Part shown: piece after piece, positions 55,023 through 64,000 of the stretch
How positions within the stretch are numbered: the stretch's first letter is position 1
How the letters are laid out: each line of letters opens with the position of its first letter
Assembly: GCF_937468385.1 (NCBI RefSeq)
Contig: NZ_CALBWS010000020.1
Span: 1 to 64,000 of the forward strand
DNA from: Neobacillus rhizosphaerae
GTDB lineage: Bacteria; Bacillota; Bacilli; Bacillales; Cytobacillaceae
DNA length: 64,000 nucleotides
Reading direction: 5' to 3'
The notes under the pieces: generated by a model
The model's input: only the letters and a program-made list of their open reading frames with translations
Told to the model about the DNA's origin: nothing
The model's database searches: none
Translations under genes and position numbers: made by a program

Positions 55023-55511
55023 ATGCGCATTTTAGGATTCATAGCTTGTCTAGTCTTTTTTTTCGGAGCAATAAATGTTTCAGCTGAAGAACAAAAAGGG
55101 AAAGCAAGTTTTGATTACACTAACCCAGAGTTTAGAGCTACTGTTGATATGCTTTCCATGGATGGACATGGTAACGATGACTTGGCTAGCTGTAATGTAA
55201 AACAGGGGTACTATGAAGATGTAGCTGAAATGTTTATGAAAGGTATGAAAAAACAGGAAATTCTTGATTACTATGAAAGGGAACTGGGGGTTCATGCCCT
55301 ACAGGCTCCTCCGGTAAAGGGCTTCAATCTTAGCCTGTGGATTACCCCTTTTGTTTTATTATTTATGGTAGCCATGTTGATTTATTTCTTAATTAAAAGG
55401 TGGAAAAAGAATAATGAAATATTTGTAATGGATGAGGTTCTCCCATCTTCGAATGTGGAACATGATATTTACACATCGATTATAGAAGAAGAACGGAAAA
55501 AATTCTTATAA
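55023..55511 (+). CDS. CcmH/CycL-like cytochrome c biogenesis protein with degenerate CxxC
   Basis: A 162-residue protein: signal peptide (ILGFIACLVFFFGAINVSA), an outside helical domain and a membrane segment near residue 105 (LWITPFVLLFMVAMLIYFLI). The helical domain resembles CcmH: DVAEMFMKGMKKQEILDYYERELGVHALQAPPVKG, here split as DVAEMFMKGMKKQEIL and DYYERELGVHALQAPP. CcmH reduces apocytochrome cysteines with a CxxC; in this protein the place reads DDLASCNVKQG, with one cysteine. It is an orphan between gal and sensory genes. ATG 55023 follows ACGGAGGG. Confidence 0.6.
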   Translation: MRILGFIACLVFFFGAINVSAEEQKGKASFDYTNPEFRATVDMLSMDGHGNDDLASCNVKQGYYEDVAEMFMKGMKKQEILDYYERELGVHALQAPPVKGFNLSLWITPFVLLFMVAMLIYFLIKRWKKNNEIFVMDEVLPSSNVEHDIYTSIIEEERKKFL

Positions 55512-55575
55512 TCTAAGCCAGAAGAGAGAAATAAAAATAAGTAAAATTTATTCGATATTCATTAATTAAACGAGG

Positions 55576-55600
55576 ACCGGGCGGATGCCTGGTTTTTTTT
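55576..55600 (+). terminator. Terminator of the CcmH-like gene
   Basis: ACCGGGC (55576-55582) with GCCTGGT (55587-55593), then a run of T. Confidence 0.65.
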
Positions 55601-55621
55601 ATATTTGCGTGTATGTATAGA

Positions 55622-55670
55622 GTAGTGTCCTTCTGTGGTGGACGAATGTCTTTTTGTGGTGCCTGACACC
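55622..55670. repeat. GGTGTCAGGCACC hairpin repeat, member 9 (right half)
   Basis: Core GTGTCCTTCTGTGGTGGAC and GAATGTCTTTTTG, ending in the right arm GGTGCCTGACACC (55658-55670); the left arm is missing. Confidence 0.78.
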
Positions 55671-55758
55671 GTTCCCACACCGTTCCCGTTTGCCACCATT
55701 TTCACTAAAATGACGTTGTTGAATTTTTGGATGTTACGTATAATGTTTTTATCTGGAA

Positions 55759-55772
55759 TGGTAACGGTTACA
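55759..55772 (+). promoter_or_regulatory. cre-like site upstream of the sugar-sensor operon
   Basis: TGGTAACGGTTACA fits the cre consensus TGWNARCGNWNWCA except at the third base, 26 nt before the start of the sugar-binding sensor gene. The core GTAACGGTTAC is nearly palindromic, so another LacI-type regulator could also bind. Confidence 0.5.
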
Positions 55773-55797
55773 TATGATGAGGGGTTGGAGAGATTTT

Positions 55798-56799
55798 ATG
55801 AGCAGGTTGTCGATCACGGCATATACATTTGGTATTATATTTTTTCTTGTGAGTTGCTCTTTTGCAGGTTTTTATGGATATAAGGTAGTTACCCATCATC
55901 TGCCTAAAGAAGAGAAAAAGATAGAAAAGTATAATTATCATTTTATGCTGGTTCCTGAGGAGCTCGATAATGAGTATTGGAGATTGGTTGAGAAAGGGGC
56001 AAGGGCAGCCGCTAAAGATTATCATATCATGCTGGAGTATGTTGGGCCGAAGCAAGCCAATATTGAAGATCACTTAAAGACCATTGAAATGTCGGCGGCA
56101 TCAAAAGTGGACGGAATTATGACACAGGGATTGAGTGATGAACAATTTACGCCGTTAATCAATCGGGTTGTAGAGAAGGGAATCCCTGTTATCACTGTTG
56201 ATACGGATGCAGCAAACAGCAAGCGTATCGCCTACATTGGTACCGATAATTATTATTCTGGATTCTTAGCCGGAAAGGCTTTGATTGCTGATACAAAAGG
56301 ACAAGCCAATGTTGCGATTATAACGGGGAGTTTCATTAAGAACCATCAAATACAGAGGGTGAAGGGATTTCGGGATGCCGTAATGGCAGAAAAGGGAATT
56401 CAGATCGTCGATGTGGAAGAATCCGAAATTAGTAGGGTGAAAGCCGCCGAAAAAGCATACAAAATCCTGCAAGACCATCCCGAGGTCAACGCCTTTTTTG
56501 GGACGAGTGCCCTAGATGGAATTGGGATTGCCCAGGTGGTCGAGAAATATAAAAAACAAGATCAAGTGTACATTGTTGGATTCGACACACTTCCGGAAAC
56601 GATCAATTACATGCGGAAGGGGACCATCAAGGCAACTGTTGTTCAGGAGCCATTTGAAATGGGATACAAAGCCGTGAAAATGATGATTGATTTAATTGAA
56701 GGCCAAAAAGTACCTCCTATCGTCCACACAGATACGCGAATTTTAAGAGTAGGGGATTTACCCGTAAGTAATCAGGACAGATTGGGGGTTAATCGTTGA
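55798..56799 (+). CDS. Membrane-anchored RbsB/XylF-type sugar-binding sensor protein
   Basis: A 333-residue protein: one N-terminal membrane anchor ([20 protein letters not shown]), then a two-lobed sugar-binding domain ([21 protein letters not shown] split by lobes, [56 protein letters not shown]). It overlaps a LytS/YesM-type kinase gene by 1 nt, and that kinase lacks an obvious large sensor domain of its own. This matches the known XylFII-LytS arrangement of clostridia, in which a tethered binding protein presents sugar to the kinase. The ligand is probably galactose, given mglBAC downstream. Confidence 0.78.
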   Translation: MSRLSITAYTFGIIFFLVSCSFAGFYGYKVVTHHLPKEEKKIEKYNYHFMLVPEELDNEYWRLVEKGARAAAKDYHIMLEYVGPKQANIEDHLKTIEMSAASKVDGIMTQGLSDEQFTPLINRVVEKGIPVITVDTDAANSKRIAYIGTDNYYSGFLAGKALIADTKGQANVAIITGSFIKNHQIQRVKGFRDAVMAEKGIQIVDVEESEISRVKAAEKAYKILQDHPEVNAFFGTSALDGIGIAQVVEKYKKQDQVYIVGFDTLPETINYMRKGTIKATVVQEPFEMGYKAVKMMIDLIEGQKVPPIVHTDTRILRVGDLPVSNQDRLGVNR

Positions 56800-58277
56800 T
56801 GTTATTTCGAATCAGATCGAAATTACTTCTTTATTTCATCGTTCTCGTGGTGTTATTAACCTCCGTCGGGCTGGTTTTTTATAACAGCAGTGAAAAACTT
56901 GTCATTGAATATGATGATAGCTTTGAACGCTTTTTGTTATTAAATGATATCTCGCAACGAACCAATTTAATTACGGAAAAGCTGCATGCCTATATTTTAG
57001 ATAAGGACGAATCCTACCTGAAAGACTATCGAAAAGAAAAGGTCAAGATAATCAAGGACCAAAAGCGACTGAATAAAGTCATTAGTACGAATGATATTAC
57101 TCTTACAAATTATAAAAATATGATTGATAGCTTTCTGGATGCAAGTGATGCGACACTAGGGGCTTTTCAAAAGGATGATATTAATCAATACTCTAATCAA
57201 TTTAATGAGGTGTTGAAAATCGCGGCTTTTCTTCAAGAAAGCACACTTGCCTTGTTAAATAATAAACTGACAGACTATCAAAAGTTTTATAATCAAATGG
57301 AAATGCAAAATCATTATTACAAACTTATGTCGATTTCCCTATTTGCGGCAGCGTTTTTTCTTAGTACCTTATTAGCCTTATGGATTTCTGGCGGGATTAC
57401 TAAACCAATCAGCCTGTTATCAAGGGCGGCTAAGGAGATTTCCAAAGGGAACTTAGCGGGAGAAGATATTAAAATAACAACAAAAGACGAATTAAAACCA
57501 TTAACAGAAACCTTCAACCAAATGCGCACGAACCTGAGGCAGCTCGTAACGGAAATTAAGCAGAAATCGGAGTTAGATAAGCTTTTAAAAGAATTGGAGT
57601 TAAGGAGCTTACAGAACCAAATCAATCCTCATTTCCTATTTAACACATTGAATACGGTTTCGAAAATGGCCTATTTGGAAGAAGCAGAACAGACATCAAG
57701 GTTAATAGAAGCAGTGGCAGCCATCCTCCGCTACAACCTCAGTGATTTTAATAAGGCCTCGACCCTTAGGGAAGAAGTGCGGATTGTGAAAGAGTATTTC
57801 TTTATCCAACAAACACGATTTGGAGAGAGGATTCAATTCGCAACAGACATACAGGAGGATTGTTTAGATAGTGAGATTCCCAGTTTAATCCTTCAGCCAA
57901 TAATTGAAAACGCCTTCATTCATGGGGTGGAATCGTATGAAGAAAATGCGCTGATTCGTTTGCGAATATACCGGCAAAATGACCGGATTCATGTAGAAGT
58001 CATTGACAACGGGGCCGGAATGGATGAGACCACTAAGAAAAAATTACTTAATTATGTAGACGGAACGGAACCAACAGAGGGGTACGAAACTGAACAAGGA
58101 ATAGGTCAATCGATAGGTATAGGAGTGAAGAATGTAATTAGAAGGCTACAGCTTTTTTATCATAGAAACGACATTGTTGAAATCGAATCAGAATTAAATA
58201 AGGGAACAAATTTCAGGTTGACGATTCCTGAGACAGTAAAAGGGGGCAATGAGCTTGTTGAAAATTTTAATTGTTGA
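56799..58277 (+). CDS. LytS/YesM-type sensor histidine kinase
   Basis: A 492-residue kinase with membrane segments at residues ~8-28 and ~173-195. The ~140-residue outside helical region (a four-helix type rather than a Cache fold) is followed by HAMP, the phospho-acceptor block [20 protein letters not shown] and an ATPase domain ([36 protein letters not shown]). The start overlaps the sugar-binding gene stop and the end overlaps the regulator gene by 29 nt, so the three proteins are made together. It probably reads the neighbouring binding protein. Confidence 0.87.
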   Translation: MLFRIRSKLLLYFIVLVVLLTSVGLVFYNSSEKLVIEYDDSFERFLLLNDISQRTNLITEKLHAYILDKDESYLKDYRKEKVKIIKDQKRLNKVISTNDITLTNYKNMIDSFLDASDATLGAFQKDDINQYSNQFNEVLKIAAFLQESTLALLNNKLTDYQKFYNQMEMQNHYYKLMSISLFAAAFFLSTLLALWISGGITKPISLLSRAAKEISKGNLAGEDIKITTKDELKPLTETFNQMRTNLRQLVTEIKQKSELDKLLKELELRSLQNQINPHFLFNTLNTVSKMAYLEEAEQTSRLIEAVAAILRYNLSDFNKASTLREEVRIVKEYFFIQQTRFGERIQFATDIQEDCLDSEIPSLILQPIIENAFIHGVESYEENALIRLRIYRQNDRIHVEVIDNGAGMDETTKKKLLNYVDGTEPTEGYETEQGIGQSIGIGVKNVIRRLQLFYHRNDIVEIESELNKGTNFRLTIPETVKGGNELVENFNC

Positions 58278-59841
58278 TGATGAGGTCCTTGAACGAAAAG
58301 CATTAACCCGAATTATTAACGGCTCTGTGCAAGACGTTTTGGTGATTGGCGAAGCCCCTAACGGAAGAAAAGCAATTGAAATGGCCCAAGAACATCAGCC
58401 TGACATTATTTTTATGGATATAAAAATGCCAGGAATTGATGGTGTTCAAGCTGTTAAAGCTATCAAAAAAGTCGGCCTCGGCATTCGCTTTATCATGGTT
58501 TCTGCCTTTAACACATTCGAATATGCCAAAGAAGTGATGCAACAGGGAGTCAAGGAATATATCTTAAAACCGAGTAGAAAACAAGATATTCTTGCGGCAC
58601 TAGAGCGTGTTACAGGTGAAATCTATGAGGAACGTAAACAGAGAGATGAGCAGCGAAGCTTGAAAGAAAACCTCGACCGAGCTGTTTCGATTGCCCAAAA
58701 AGAATGGGTTTCATCGTTATTAGTGAACCAAGTTCAGGATATTACCTTTGATGAATGGGGCCAGCTATTAGGGGTAGAAATTACATCCGGCTATATTATG
58801 CTGTTTTCCCTTCTACAGGAAGGTAATGCTGAGCCTTCCATAAGTGAAAAACAAAACTGGTACATGTGGCTGAAGGAAGTCCTAAAATCTGTTGTTAAAA
58901 AGCACGAAGTCATGATTGGGCCTTTAACAGAATCACAAGCTCCGGTGTTATTCCTTTGCAAAAAGACAACAGAAAAGGTCAATTTTAGAGCAAGTGCACA
59001 GGCTATCATTGATAGCATGGTCAGCCTTTTTTATAAGGAATCATTCAACGGGGAATTAAGAATTGGCATTGGTCTCCCCTATAATCATGCCCATGAGCTA
59101 AATAAATCCTATCATGAAGCGCTTTTGACCTTAAACGAGCTCATAAAAATGCCAAATCGAAAGTATTTATTTGGCGTCAAGCAGGGAGCTGCAGAAACGC
59201 CTTCTCCATCTGGAGTTCTTGAGATGGAAAAAAAATTGTTAGATGCGGTTCGTCAGGGAGATGTTAACCAGGTCTTGTATTATTTTGATTCGTTTGTATC
59301 GAATCATGCCGTTAATAAAAATGTACAATCACCTATGGTAAAAAAGTCATTTGATGAATTGTTTATTCTCATTTCCCGGATGCTTCATGAACTGGGTATC
59401 AGCTATGAGCGAACACCTGCTATCGAGGAATTGGACGATAGTATGATGATTTTTGAGAAGGGGAGGTCCCATTTGTTGGCGGTCGTTCAGCATGTTCAGG
59501 TGTGGCGGAACCAGCACGCAAAGGGTATGCTTCATAAGGCAAAGGAGTATATCGAGGATCATTATGCTGATTCGATTACACTGGAATTGGTGGCGGAATA
59601 TGTAGAACTTAGTCCGTTTTATTTTAGCAAATTATTTAAAGATCGATTTGGGATGACCTTTATTGATTATTTGACGGAAATAAGAATTAAACATGCTAAA
59701 GCGGAAATGGTCGACCAGGGAAAAAGCTTAAAGGAAATATGCTATTCTGTTGGCTACAAAGATCCAAACTATTTTAGTCGTGTGTTTAAAAAGCATACAG
59801 GCTTATCACCAACTGAATTTCGCCGGGCAACTGTAAGCTAG
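58249..59841 (+). CDS. YesN-type response regulator with AraC DNA-binding domain
   Basis: A 530-residue regulator: receiver domain ([18 protein letters not shown], phospho-acceptor aspartate in [13 protein letters not shown], lysine in EYILKPS), a ~270-residue middle part, and a C-terminal AraC helix-turn-helix pair ([40 protein letters not shown]). It starts inside the kinase gene after AAAGGGGG. It is the likely activator of mglBAC, which begins 259 nt later behind a terminator. Confidence 0.87.
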   Translation: MSLLKILIVDDEVLERKALTRIINGSVQDVLVIGEAPNGRKAIEMAQEHQPDIIFMDIKMPGIDGVQAVKAIKKVGLGIRFIMVSAFNTFEYAKEVMQQGVKEYILKPSRKQDILAALERVTGEIYEERKQRDEQRSLKENLDRAVSIAQKEWVSSLLVNQVQDITFDEWGQLLGVEITSGYIMLFSLLQEGNAEPSISEKQNWYMWLKEVLKSVVKKHEVMIGPLTESQAPVLFLCKKTTEKVNFRASAQAIIDSMVSLFYKESFNGELRIGIGLPYNHAHELNKSYHEALLTLNELIKMPNRKYLFGVKQGAAETPSPSGVLEMEKKLLDAVRQGDVNQVLYYFDSFVSNHAVNKNVQSPMVKKSFDELFILISRMLHELGISYERTPAIEELDDSMMIFEKGRSHLLAVVQHVQVWRNQHAKGMLHKAKEYIEDHYADSITLELVAEYVELSPFYFSKLFKDRFGMTFIDYLTEIRIKHAKAEMVDQGKSLKEICYSVGYKDPNYFSRVFKKHTGLSPTEFRRATVS

Positions 59842-59865
59842 TAGGTTGATAACTTAATATACTCC

Positions 59866-59904
59866 AATAAGACCAAATCGCTTCGCGTTTTGGTCTTATT
59901 TTAT
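59866..59904 (+). terminator. Terminator of the sugar-sensor operon
   Basis: AATAAGACCAAA (59866-59877) pairs with TTTGGTCTTATT (59889-59900), followed by TTATT; inner TCGC/GCG pairs extend the stem. Confidence 0.8.
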
Positions 59905-60014
59905 TCCATTAGCACAATGTATTGTTACATAACAGTTGCAATATAATCTAGAAATTCACAATAATATGCTATTCTTTTGAACTATTGCATGAAATCTTAG
60001 CGTGCTAACATAGT

Positions 60015-60028
60015 TGTAAGGGCTTTCA
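60015..60028 (+). promoter_or_regulatory. cre-like site upstream of mglB
   Basis: TGTAAGGGCTTTCA matches the cre consensus TGTAARCGYTTTCA except that the central CG is GG, which is a serious mismatch. It lies 73 nt before the mglB start. Confidence 0.45.
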
Positions 60029-60100
60029 TGATGGCTGAGCGAAGCATGATAGAAGCCGATTATCAAGATCTTTACTAAAAAGTAAAAGGAGAATGATTAC

Positions 60101-61162
60101 ATGCTTAAGAAGAAAAAAGGGCTAATTCTATCTTTAACCGTTGCAACTAGTATTTTATTAGCTACAGGCTGCAGCAGTTCCACTGGCGGTACAGATTCTG
60201 GAAAAGGTAAAGACGGTGACCTTCCACGCGTTGGTGCAACGATTTACAAATTTGATGATAACTTTATGTCTTACGTTCGTCGTGCCATGCAAACTTCAGC
60301 AAAAGATAAAGTTGATCTTATGCTGAATGATTCACAAAATGACCAAGCAAAACAAATTGAGCAAGTCGACACATTAATTGCCAAAGGTGCAAAATCCTTA
60401 GCTATCAATCTTGTTGATCCAAAATCGGCTCAAACGATTATCGACAAGGCCAAACCAAAAGGTATTCCCGTTATCTTCTTTAACAAAGAGCCGGATGCAA
60501 GTGTTTTAGCAGGCTATGACAAAGCTTACTATGTCGGAACAACTTCATCAGAATCTGGTGTGATCCAAGGTGAGTTAATCGCAAAAGCTTGGGAAGCTAA
60601 CAAAGATAAATGGGACAAAAACAAAGATGGCAAACTTCAATACGTATTATTAAAAGGTGAGCCGGGACACCCAGATGCTGAAGCTCGTACGAAATTTGCT
60701 ATCGACACAATCAAAGCAAAAGGTATCCAGGTGGATGAATTAGCATTGGATACTGCAATGTGGGATGCAACAAAAGCAACTGAAAAAATGGATGCTTGGT
60801 TAGCGAAATACAGTGACAAAATTGAATTCGTTATTGCCAACAACGATGGAATGGCTTTAGGAGCAATTTCTTCGCTTGAAAAAGCAGGATACTTCTCTGG
60901 TGACAAATTCATGCCAGTTGTCGGTGTTGACGCGATTCCAGAAGCTCTTGAAATGATTGAAAAAGGAAAAATGGTTGGTACTGTCTTGAATGACGCGAAA
61001 AACCAAGGTAAAGCAACGGTTGAACTTGCGGCAAATGCAGCAAAAGGTAAAGACGTATTAGACGGAACATCGTGGAAGCTTGATGATAAAAAAGCGGTTC
61101 GTGTTCCTTACGTGGAAGTAACAAAGGACAACATCCAAGTCGGTAGGGATGCTTATAAATAA
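60101..61162 (+). CDS. mglB: Galactose/methyl-galactoside-binding lipoprotein
   Basis: A 353-residue binding protein. Lipobox LLATGC puts the lipidated cysteine at 24. The mature part follows Mgl[47 protein letters not shown], a Ca-binding loop DKNKDGKLQ (the hallmark of glucose/galactose-binding proteins), [14 protein letters not shown] and [11 protein letters not shown]. It delivers galactose or beta-methylgalactoside to MglAC. ATG 60101 follows AAAAGGAG. A 223-nt gap with strong hairpins separates it from mglA. Confidence 0.93.
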   Translation: MLKKKKGLILSLTVATSILLATGCSSSTGGTDSGKGKDGDLPRVGATIYKFDDNFMSYVRRAMQTSAKDKVDLMLNDSQNDQAKQIEQVDTLIAKGAKSLAINLVDPKSAQTIIDKAKPKGIPVIFFNKEPDASVLAGYDKAYYVGTTSSESGVIQGELIAKAWEANKDKWDKNKDGKLQYVLLKGEPGHPDAEARTKFAIDTIKAKGIQVDELALDTAMWDATKATEKMDAWLAKYSDKIEFVIANNDGMALGAISSLEKAGYFSGDKFMPVVGVDAIPEALEMIEKGKMVGTVLNDAKNQGKATVELAANAAKGKDVLDGTSWKLDDKKAVRVPYVEVTKDNIQVGRDAYK

Positions 61163-61290
61163 GAAAAGTGGAAGCGCCCGTCCGGGGGCTGGAAATTTCC
61201 GGCCTCTAGGCGCTCCTCGAACAAAGGAAAAGCTCCTGCTTTTCCTTCGTTCGGGGCATGGCTTCAAGGTTGTACCCCCTTTGGAGCCGG
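61163..61290 (+). repeat. Hairpin cluster between mglB and mglA
   Basis: The start AAGAAAAGTGGAAGCGCCC resembles the end of the 170-bp repeat family. GGCTGGAAATTTCCGGCC (61186-61203) is nearly palindromic, and CGAACAAAGGAAAAGC (61218-61233) pairs with GCTTTTCCTTCGTTCG (61238-61253) at 15 of 16. No T-run follows, so it may hold the 3' end of a stable mglB mRNA rather than stop all transcription. Confidence 0.6.
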
Positions 61291-61385
61291 ACACCGTTCC
61301 AAATGGAAAGAAATTTTCCCATCAATATGAGGCGGTTTATCCATGTCTCATATTTTTTTAAATGGTAAAGCGAGGAGGTTCGCTC

Positions 61386-62891
61386 ATGTCTGAAGCTAGT
61401 ACAACCAATTTACTTGAAATGCAAAATATAACCAAACGATTTCCTGGTGTTATCGCTCTTAATAATGTTTCACTCAAAGTGAAGGCTGGTTCGGTACACG
61501 CCTTAATGGGTGAAAATGGCGCAGGGAAATCGACGTTAATGAAATGCTTGTTTGGTATTTATTCGATGGATGAAGGCAAAATTCTTTTTGAAGGAAAAGA
61601 AGTGGCCTTTACTAATTCGAAACAGGCGCTTGAAAACGGTGTTTCCATGGTGCATCAGGAACTGAACCAGGTTAGGCAGCAAAATGTTATGGATAATATT
61701 TGGCTGGGCCGTTATCCGAAAAAGAGTATTTTTATCGATGAAAAGAAAATGTATCAGGATACTGTCGCGATTTTTAAAAGTCTTGATATCAACGTGGATC
61801 CGCGAAGTAAGGTTAGTACGCTATCCGTTTCAGAAATGCAGATGGTGGAAATTGCTAAGGCAGTCTCTTATGGATCGAAAATTATCGTTATGGATGAACC
61901 AACTTCTTCCCTAACTGAGAATGAAGTAGACCATTTGTTCAAAATCATCAGAAGGCTCCAGAGTGAGAATGTAGCGATTATTTACATCTCCCACAAAATG
62001 GAGGAAATCCTGAAGATTTCTGACGAAGTGACGATCATGCGTGACGGTCAGTATATTGCGACGAAAAGTTCAAACGAGCTAACGACCGATGAAATCATCA
62101 AGCTAATGGTTGGACGTGACTTATCACAGCGATTTCCTGCTAAAGTCAACAAGCCGGAAGATATCATATTAAAAGTATCTGACTTGACGGCCGAGACACA
62201 GCCTTCTTTTTCAAATGTGAACTTTGAGCTTAGAAAAGGCGAAATCCTGGGCATTGCTGGCTTGGTTGGTTCAAAACGTACGGAAGTAGTAGAAGCATTA
62301 TTTGGGATTAGAGCGTTAAAATCAGGAACGATTGAACTGAATGGCAAGGTGATAAAAAATCATTCGCCGCAGCAGGCCATCAAAAACGGCTTTGCGCTTG
62401 TTACCGAAGAAAGAAGATCAACGGGTATATTCCCAGATTTAAGTGTTAGTTTTAACTCTATTATTTCTAATATGAAGCAATATAAAACAAAAAGTGGGTT
62501 CTTATCTAATCGCAAAGTGGCCGACGATACCCAATGGGTGATTGAATCAATGCAGGTAAAAACACCTTCACAAAAAACGCTGATTGGAAGTCTGTCAGGT
62601 GGTAACCAACAGAAGGTTATTATTGGACGCTGGCTGCTGACAACACCGGATATTTTATTGCTTGACGAACCAACAAGGGGAATTGATGTTGGGGCGAAGT
62701 TCGAGATATATCAATTAATTAACCAATTAGCAGCGGACGGTAAAGGAATTATTATGATTTCTTCCGAAATGCCTGAACTGTTGGGTGTAACAGACCGAAT
62801 CTTAGTAATGAGTAACGGAAGAGCAGCTGGAATCGTTGAAACTCGGGAAACATCTCAAGAAGAAATCATGCGATTAGCAGCTTTGTATTAG
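61386..62891 (+). CDS. mglA: Galactose ABC importer ATPase with two ABC domains
   Basis: A 501-residue ATPase of the CUT2 (RbsA/MglA) type. The first domain has Walker [13 protein letters not shown] and signature [12 protein letters not shown]; the second has a degenerate Walker [12 protein letters not shown] but a normal signature LSGGNQQKV and Walker [15 protein letters not shown]. Such asymmetry is usual in the family. ATG 61386 follows GAGGAGG. mglC follows 12 nt after its stop. Confidence 0.93.
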   Translation: MSEASTTNLLEMQNITKRFPGVIALNNVSLKVKAGSVHALMGENGAGKSTLMKCLFGIYSMDEGKILFEGKEVAFTNSKQALENGVSMVHQELNQVRQQNVMDNIWLGRYPKKSIFIDEKKMYQDTVAIFKSLDINVDPRSKVSTLSVSEMQMVEIAKAVSYGSKIIVMDEPTSSLTENEVDHLFKIIRRLQSENVAIIYISHKMEEILKISDEVTIMRDGQYIATKSSNELTTDEIIKLMVGRDLSQRFPAKVNKPEDIILKVSDLTAETQPSFSNVNFELRKGEILGIAGLVGSKRTEVVEALFGIRALKSGTIELNGKVIKNHSPQQAIKNGFALVTEERRSTGIFPDLSVSFNSIISNMKQYKTKSGFLSNRKVADDTQWVIESMQVKTPSQKTLIGSLSGGNQQKVIIGRWLLTTPDILLLDEPTRGIDVGAKFEIYQLINQLAADGKGIIMISSEMPELLGVTDRILVMSNGRAAGIVETRETSQEEIMRLAALY

Positions 62892-62903
62892 GAGGAGAGG
62901 CAA

Positions 62904-63926
62904 ATGAATACACAGGCATCCAAAAAATCCAATGTTTCAAAATGGCTTGTTGATAATGTTATTTATGTAGTATTAATCCTGCTTGTTGTTGGGATTGTCA
63001 TTGCTTCCCCAGACTTTTTATCGATGACGAATTTAATAAATATCCTAAGTCAATCATCGTCACGGATTATTATTGCCCTTGGGGTGGCGGGTATCTTAAT
63101 TACGGCGGGTACTGACCTTTCAGCTGGACGGATGGTTGGACTTGCGGCGGTTATTTCTGCATCACTTTTACAAGCAACCGATTATGCTTATAAAATGTAT
63201 CCCAATTTGCCAGACTTACCGCTATTTGTTCCGATATTAGTTGCGATGGCGGCAACAGGATTAATTGCTACATTAAATGGTATAGTTGTATCAAAATTAC
63301 ATGTGCCGCCTTTCATTGCCACATTAGGAATGATGATCGGTGTTTATGGTTTAACTTCTATTTACTTTGATCGGCCGCCATATGGTGCACAGCCAATCGG
63401 TGGATTAAGCGAAAAATTTACAAATTTTGCCCAACGTGGCATTCCAGTTGGCTCGTATGAAATTCCTTATCTCGTTATATATGCCATTATAACAACTGTT
63501 ATTATTTGGGTGATTTGGAACAAAACACAGCTTGGTAAGAATATGTATGCGATTGGCGGTAACCCAGAAGCAGCAAAGGTTTCCGGTGTTAACGTTGCAA
63601 GAAACATTATTATTATTTACATGATTGCTGGGCTATTATATGGTTTCTCAGGTACCCTTGAAGCTGGTCGTGTCGGCAGTGCGACAAACAATACAGGAAA
63701 CATGTACGAACTTGATGCCATTGCCGCCTGCGTTGTCGGTGGTGTTTCGTTGTCAGGTGGGATTGGAACTGTACCGGGAGTTGTAACCGGGGTTCTCATT
63801 TTTCAAATCATCAACTACGGGCTTGCCTTCCTTGGCGTAAGCCCATATATTCAATATATCGTCAAAGGCCTAATAATCGTCGTCGCAGTAGCCTTCGACA
63901 TGCGTAAACACGCGAAGAAAAAATAA
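62904..63926 (+). CDS. mglC: Galactose ABC importer permease
   Basis: A 340-residue permease with about eight to ten membrane segments. CUT2 motifs include GVAGILITAGTDLSAGRMVG, LHVPPFIATLGMMIGVYGL, GGNPEAAKVSGVNV and the C-terminal GGVSLSGGIGTVPGV loop, which contacts the ATPase. The start follows GGAGGAGAGG. It closes the mglBAC operon; the next gene is beyond the window. Confidence 0.93.
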   Translation: MNTQASKKSNVSKWLVDNVIYVVLILLVVGIVIASPDFLSMTNLINILSQSSSRIIIALGVAGILITAGTDLSAGRMVGLAAVISASLLQATDYAYKMYPNLPDLPLFVPILVAMAATGLIATLNGIVVSKLHVPPFIATLGMMIGVYGLTSIYFDRPPYGAQPIGGLSEKFTNFAQRGIPVGSYEIPYLVIYAIITTVIIWVIWNKTQLGKNMYAIGGNPEAAKVSGVNVARNIIIIYMIAGLLYGFSGTLEAGRVGSATNNTGNMYELDAIAACVVGGVSLSGGIGTVPGVVTGVLIFQIINYGLAFLGVSPYIQYIVKGLIIVVAVAFDMRKHAKKK

Positions 63927-63938
63927 GATGTTAAAATA

Positions 63939-63987
63939 GGGTGTCAGGCACCACTCGTGGACATTTGTCCGCGTGGAGAGGACAAGG
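63939..63987. repeat. GGTGTCAGGCACC hairpin repeat, member 10
   Basis: GGTGTCAGGCACC at 63940-63952 with core CTCGTGGACATTTGTCC and GAGAGGACAAG, starting 13 nt after the mglC stop; any right arm lies at or beyond the window edge. Confidence 0.78.
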
Positions 63988-64000
63988 CGAATATGAGAAA

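Overview
The window looks like chromosomal DNA of a low-GC Gram-positive bacterium of the Bacillaceae, probably a Bacillus or Neobacillus relative. The signs are AGGAGG-type ribosome binding sites with GTG and TTG starts, lipoprotein signal peptides, BirA-, Fnr- and CcpA-like sites of Bacillus type, a narGHJI respiratory nitrate reductase, and intergenic hairpin repeats of a kind I associate with this group. The assignment rests on recognising protein families by eye; no search was run. I see no rRNA, tRNA, CRISPR array or prophage.

Layout. 1-121: left end of an IS3-family element. 0.2-20 kb: mixed housekeeping and accessory genes. These are a secreted M14 carboxypeptidase, a DUF2157/GDYXXLXY membrane pair, an acetyltransferase, the biotin transporter BioY under a BirA operator, a membrane GGDEF protein, a PLP amino-acid deaminase/aldolase overlapping a D-arabinono-1,4-lactone oxidase, an MFS transporter, a GntR(YtrA-type)/ABC operon, a YeiH exporter divergent from a LysR regulator, and an M20-type carbamoylase/allantoate hydrolase. 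19.4-34 kb: a nitrate respiration island. An Fnr box precedes an Fe-S PAS kinase, a NarL-type regulator and a GAF protein (nreBCA-like); two NarK-type transporters, narGHJI and an unusual membrane/PstS-like fusion protein follow. 34.4-36.1 kb: a DsbA-like protein with an HxlR regulator, and a truncated CoA-transferase.

36.4-64 kb is a large galactoside and galactose utilisation region. A YesN/YesM-type two-component system precedes a sugar ABC importer (lipoprotein plus two permeases, no ATPase), a GH2 beta-galactosidase and a GH36 alpha-galactosidase. Then come the Leloir genes galK-galE-galT-galM with a LacI-type regulator, a CcmH-like orphan, a second sensory operon (membrane-anchored sugar-binding protein, LytS/YesM-type kinase, AraC-type response regulator) and mglBAC for galactose uptake. 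Cre-like sites precede four of these units. Together the genes would import alpha- and beta-galactosides and free galactose, hydrolyse them inside the cell and feed galactose to glycolysis.

The most distinctive non-coding content is repetitive. A 192-bp element of about 98% identity occurs as two inverted copies 15 kb apart. Eleven copies of a hairpin family built on GGTGTCAGGCACC mostly sit just after genes. A 170-bp family with GCGCTTGCGCTTTTC ends is clustered at 22.6-23.2 kb and found again at 48.6 kb. The best candidates for less-described biology are the sugar-binding-protein/LytS/YesN circuit next to mglBAC, the membrane/PstS fusion whose leader is echoed upstream of the nre operon, and the 192-bp structured repeat. 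None can be shown to be new from sequence alone.
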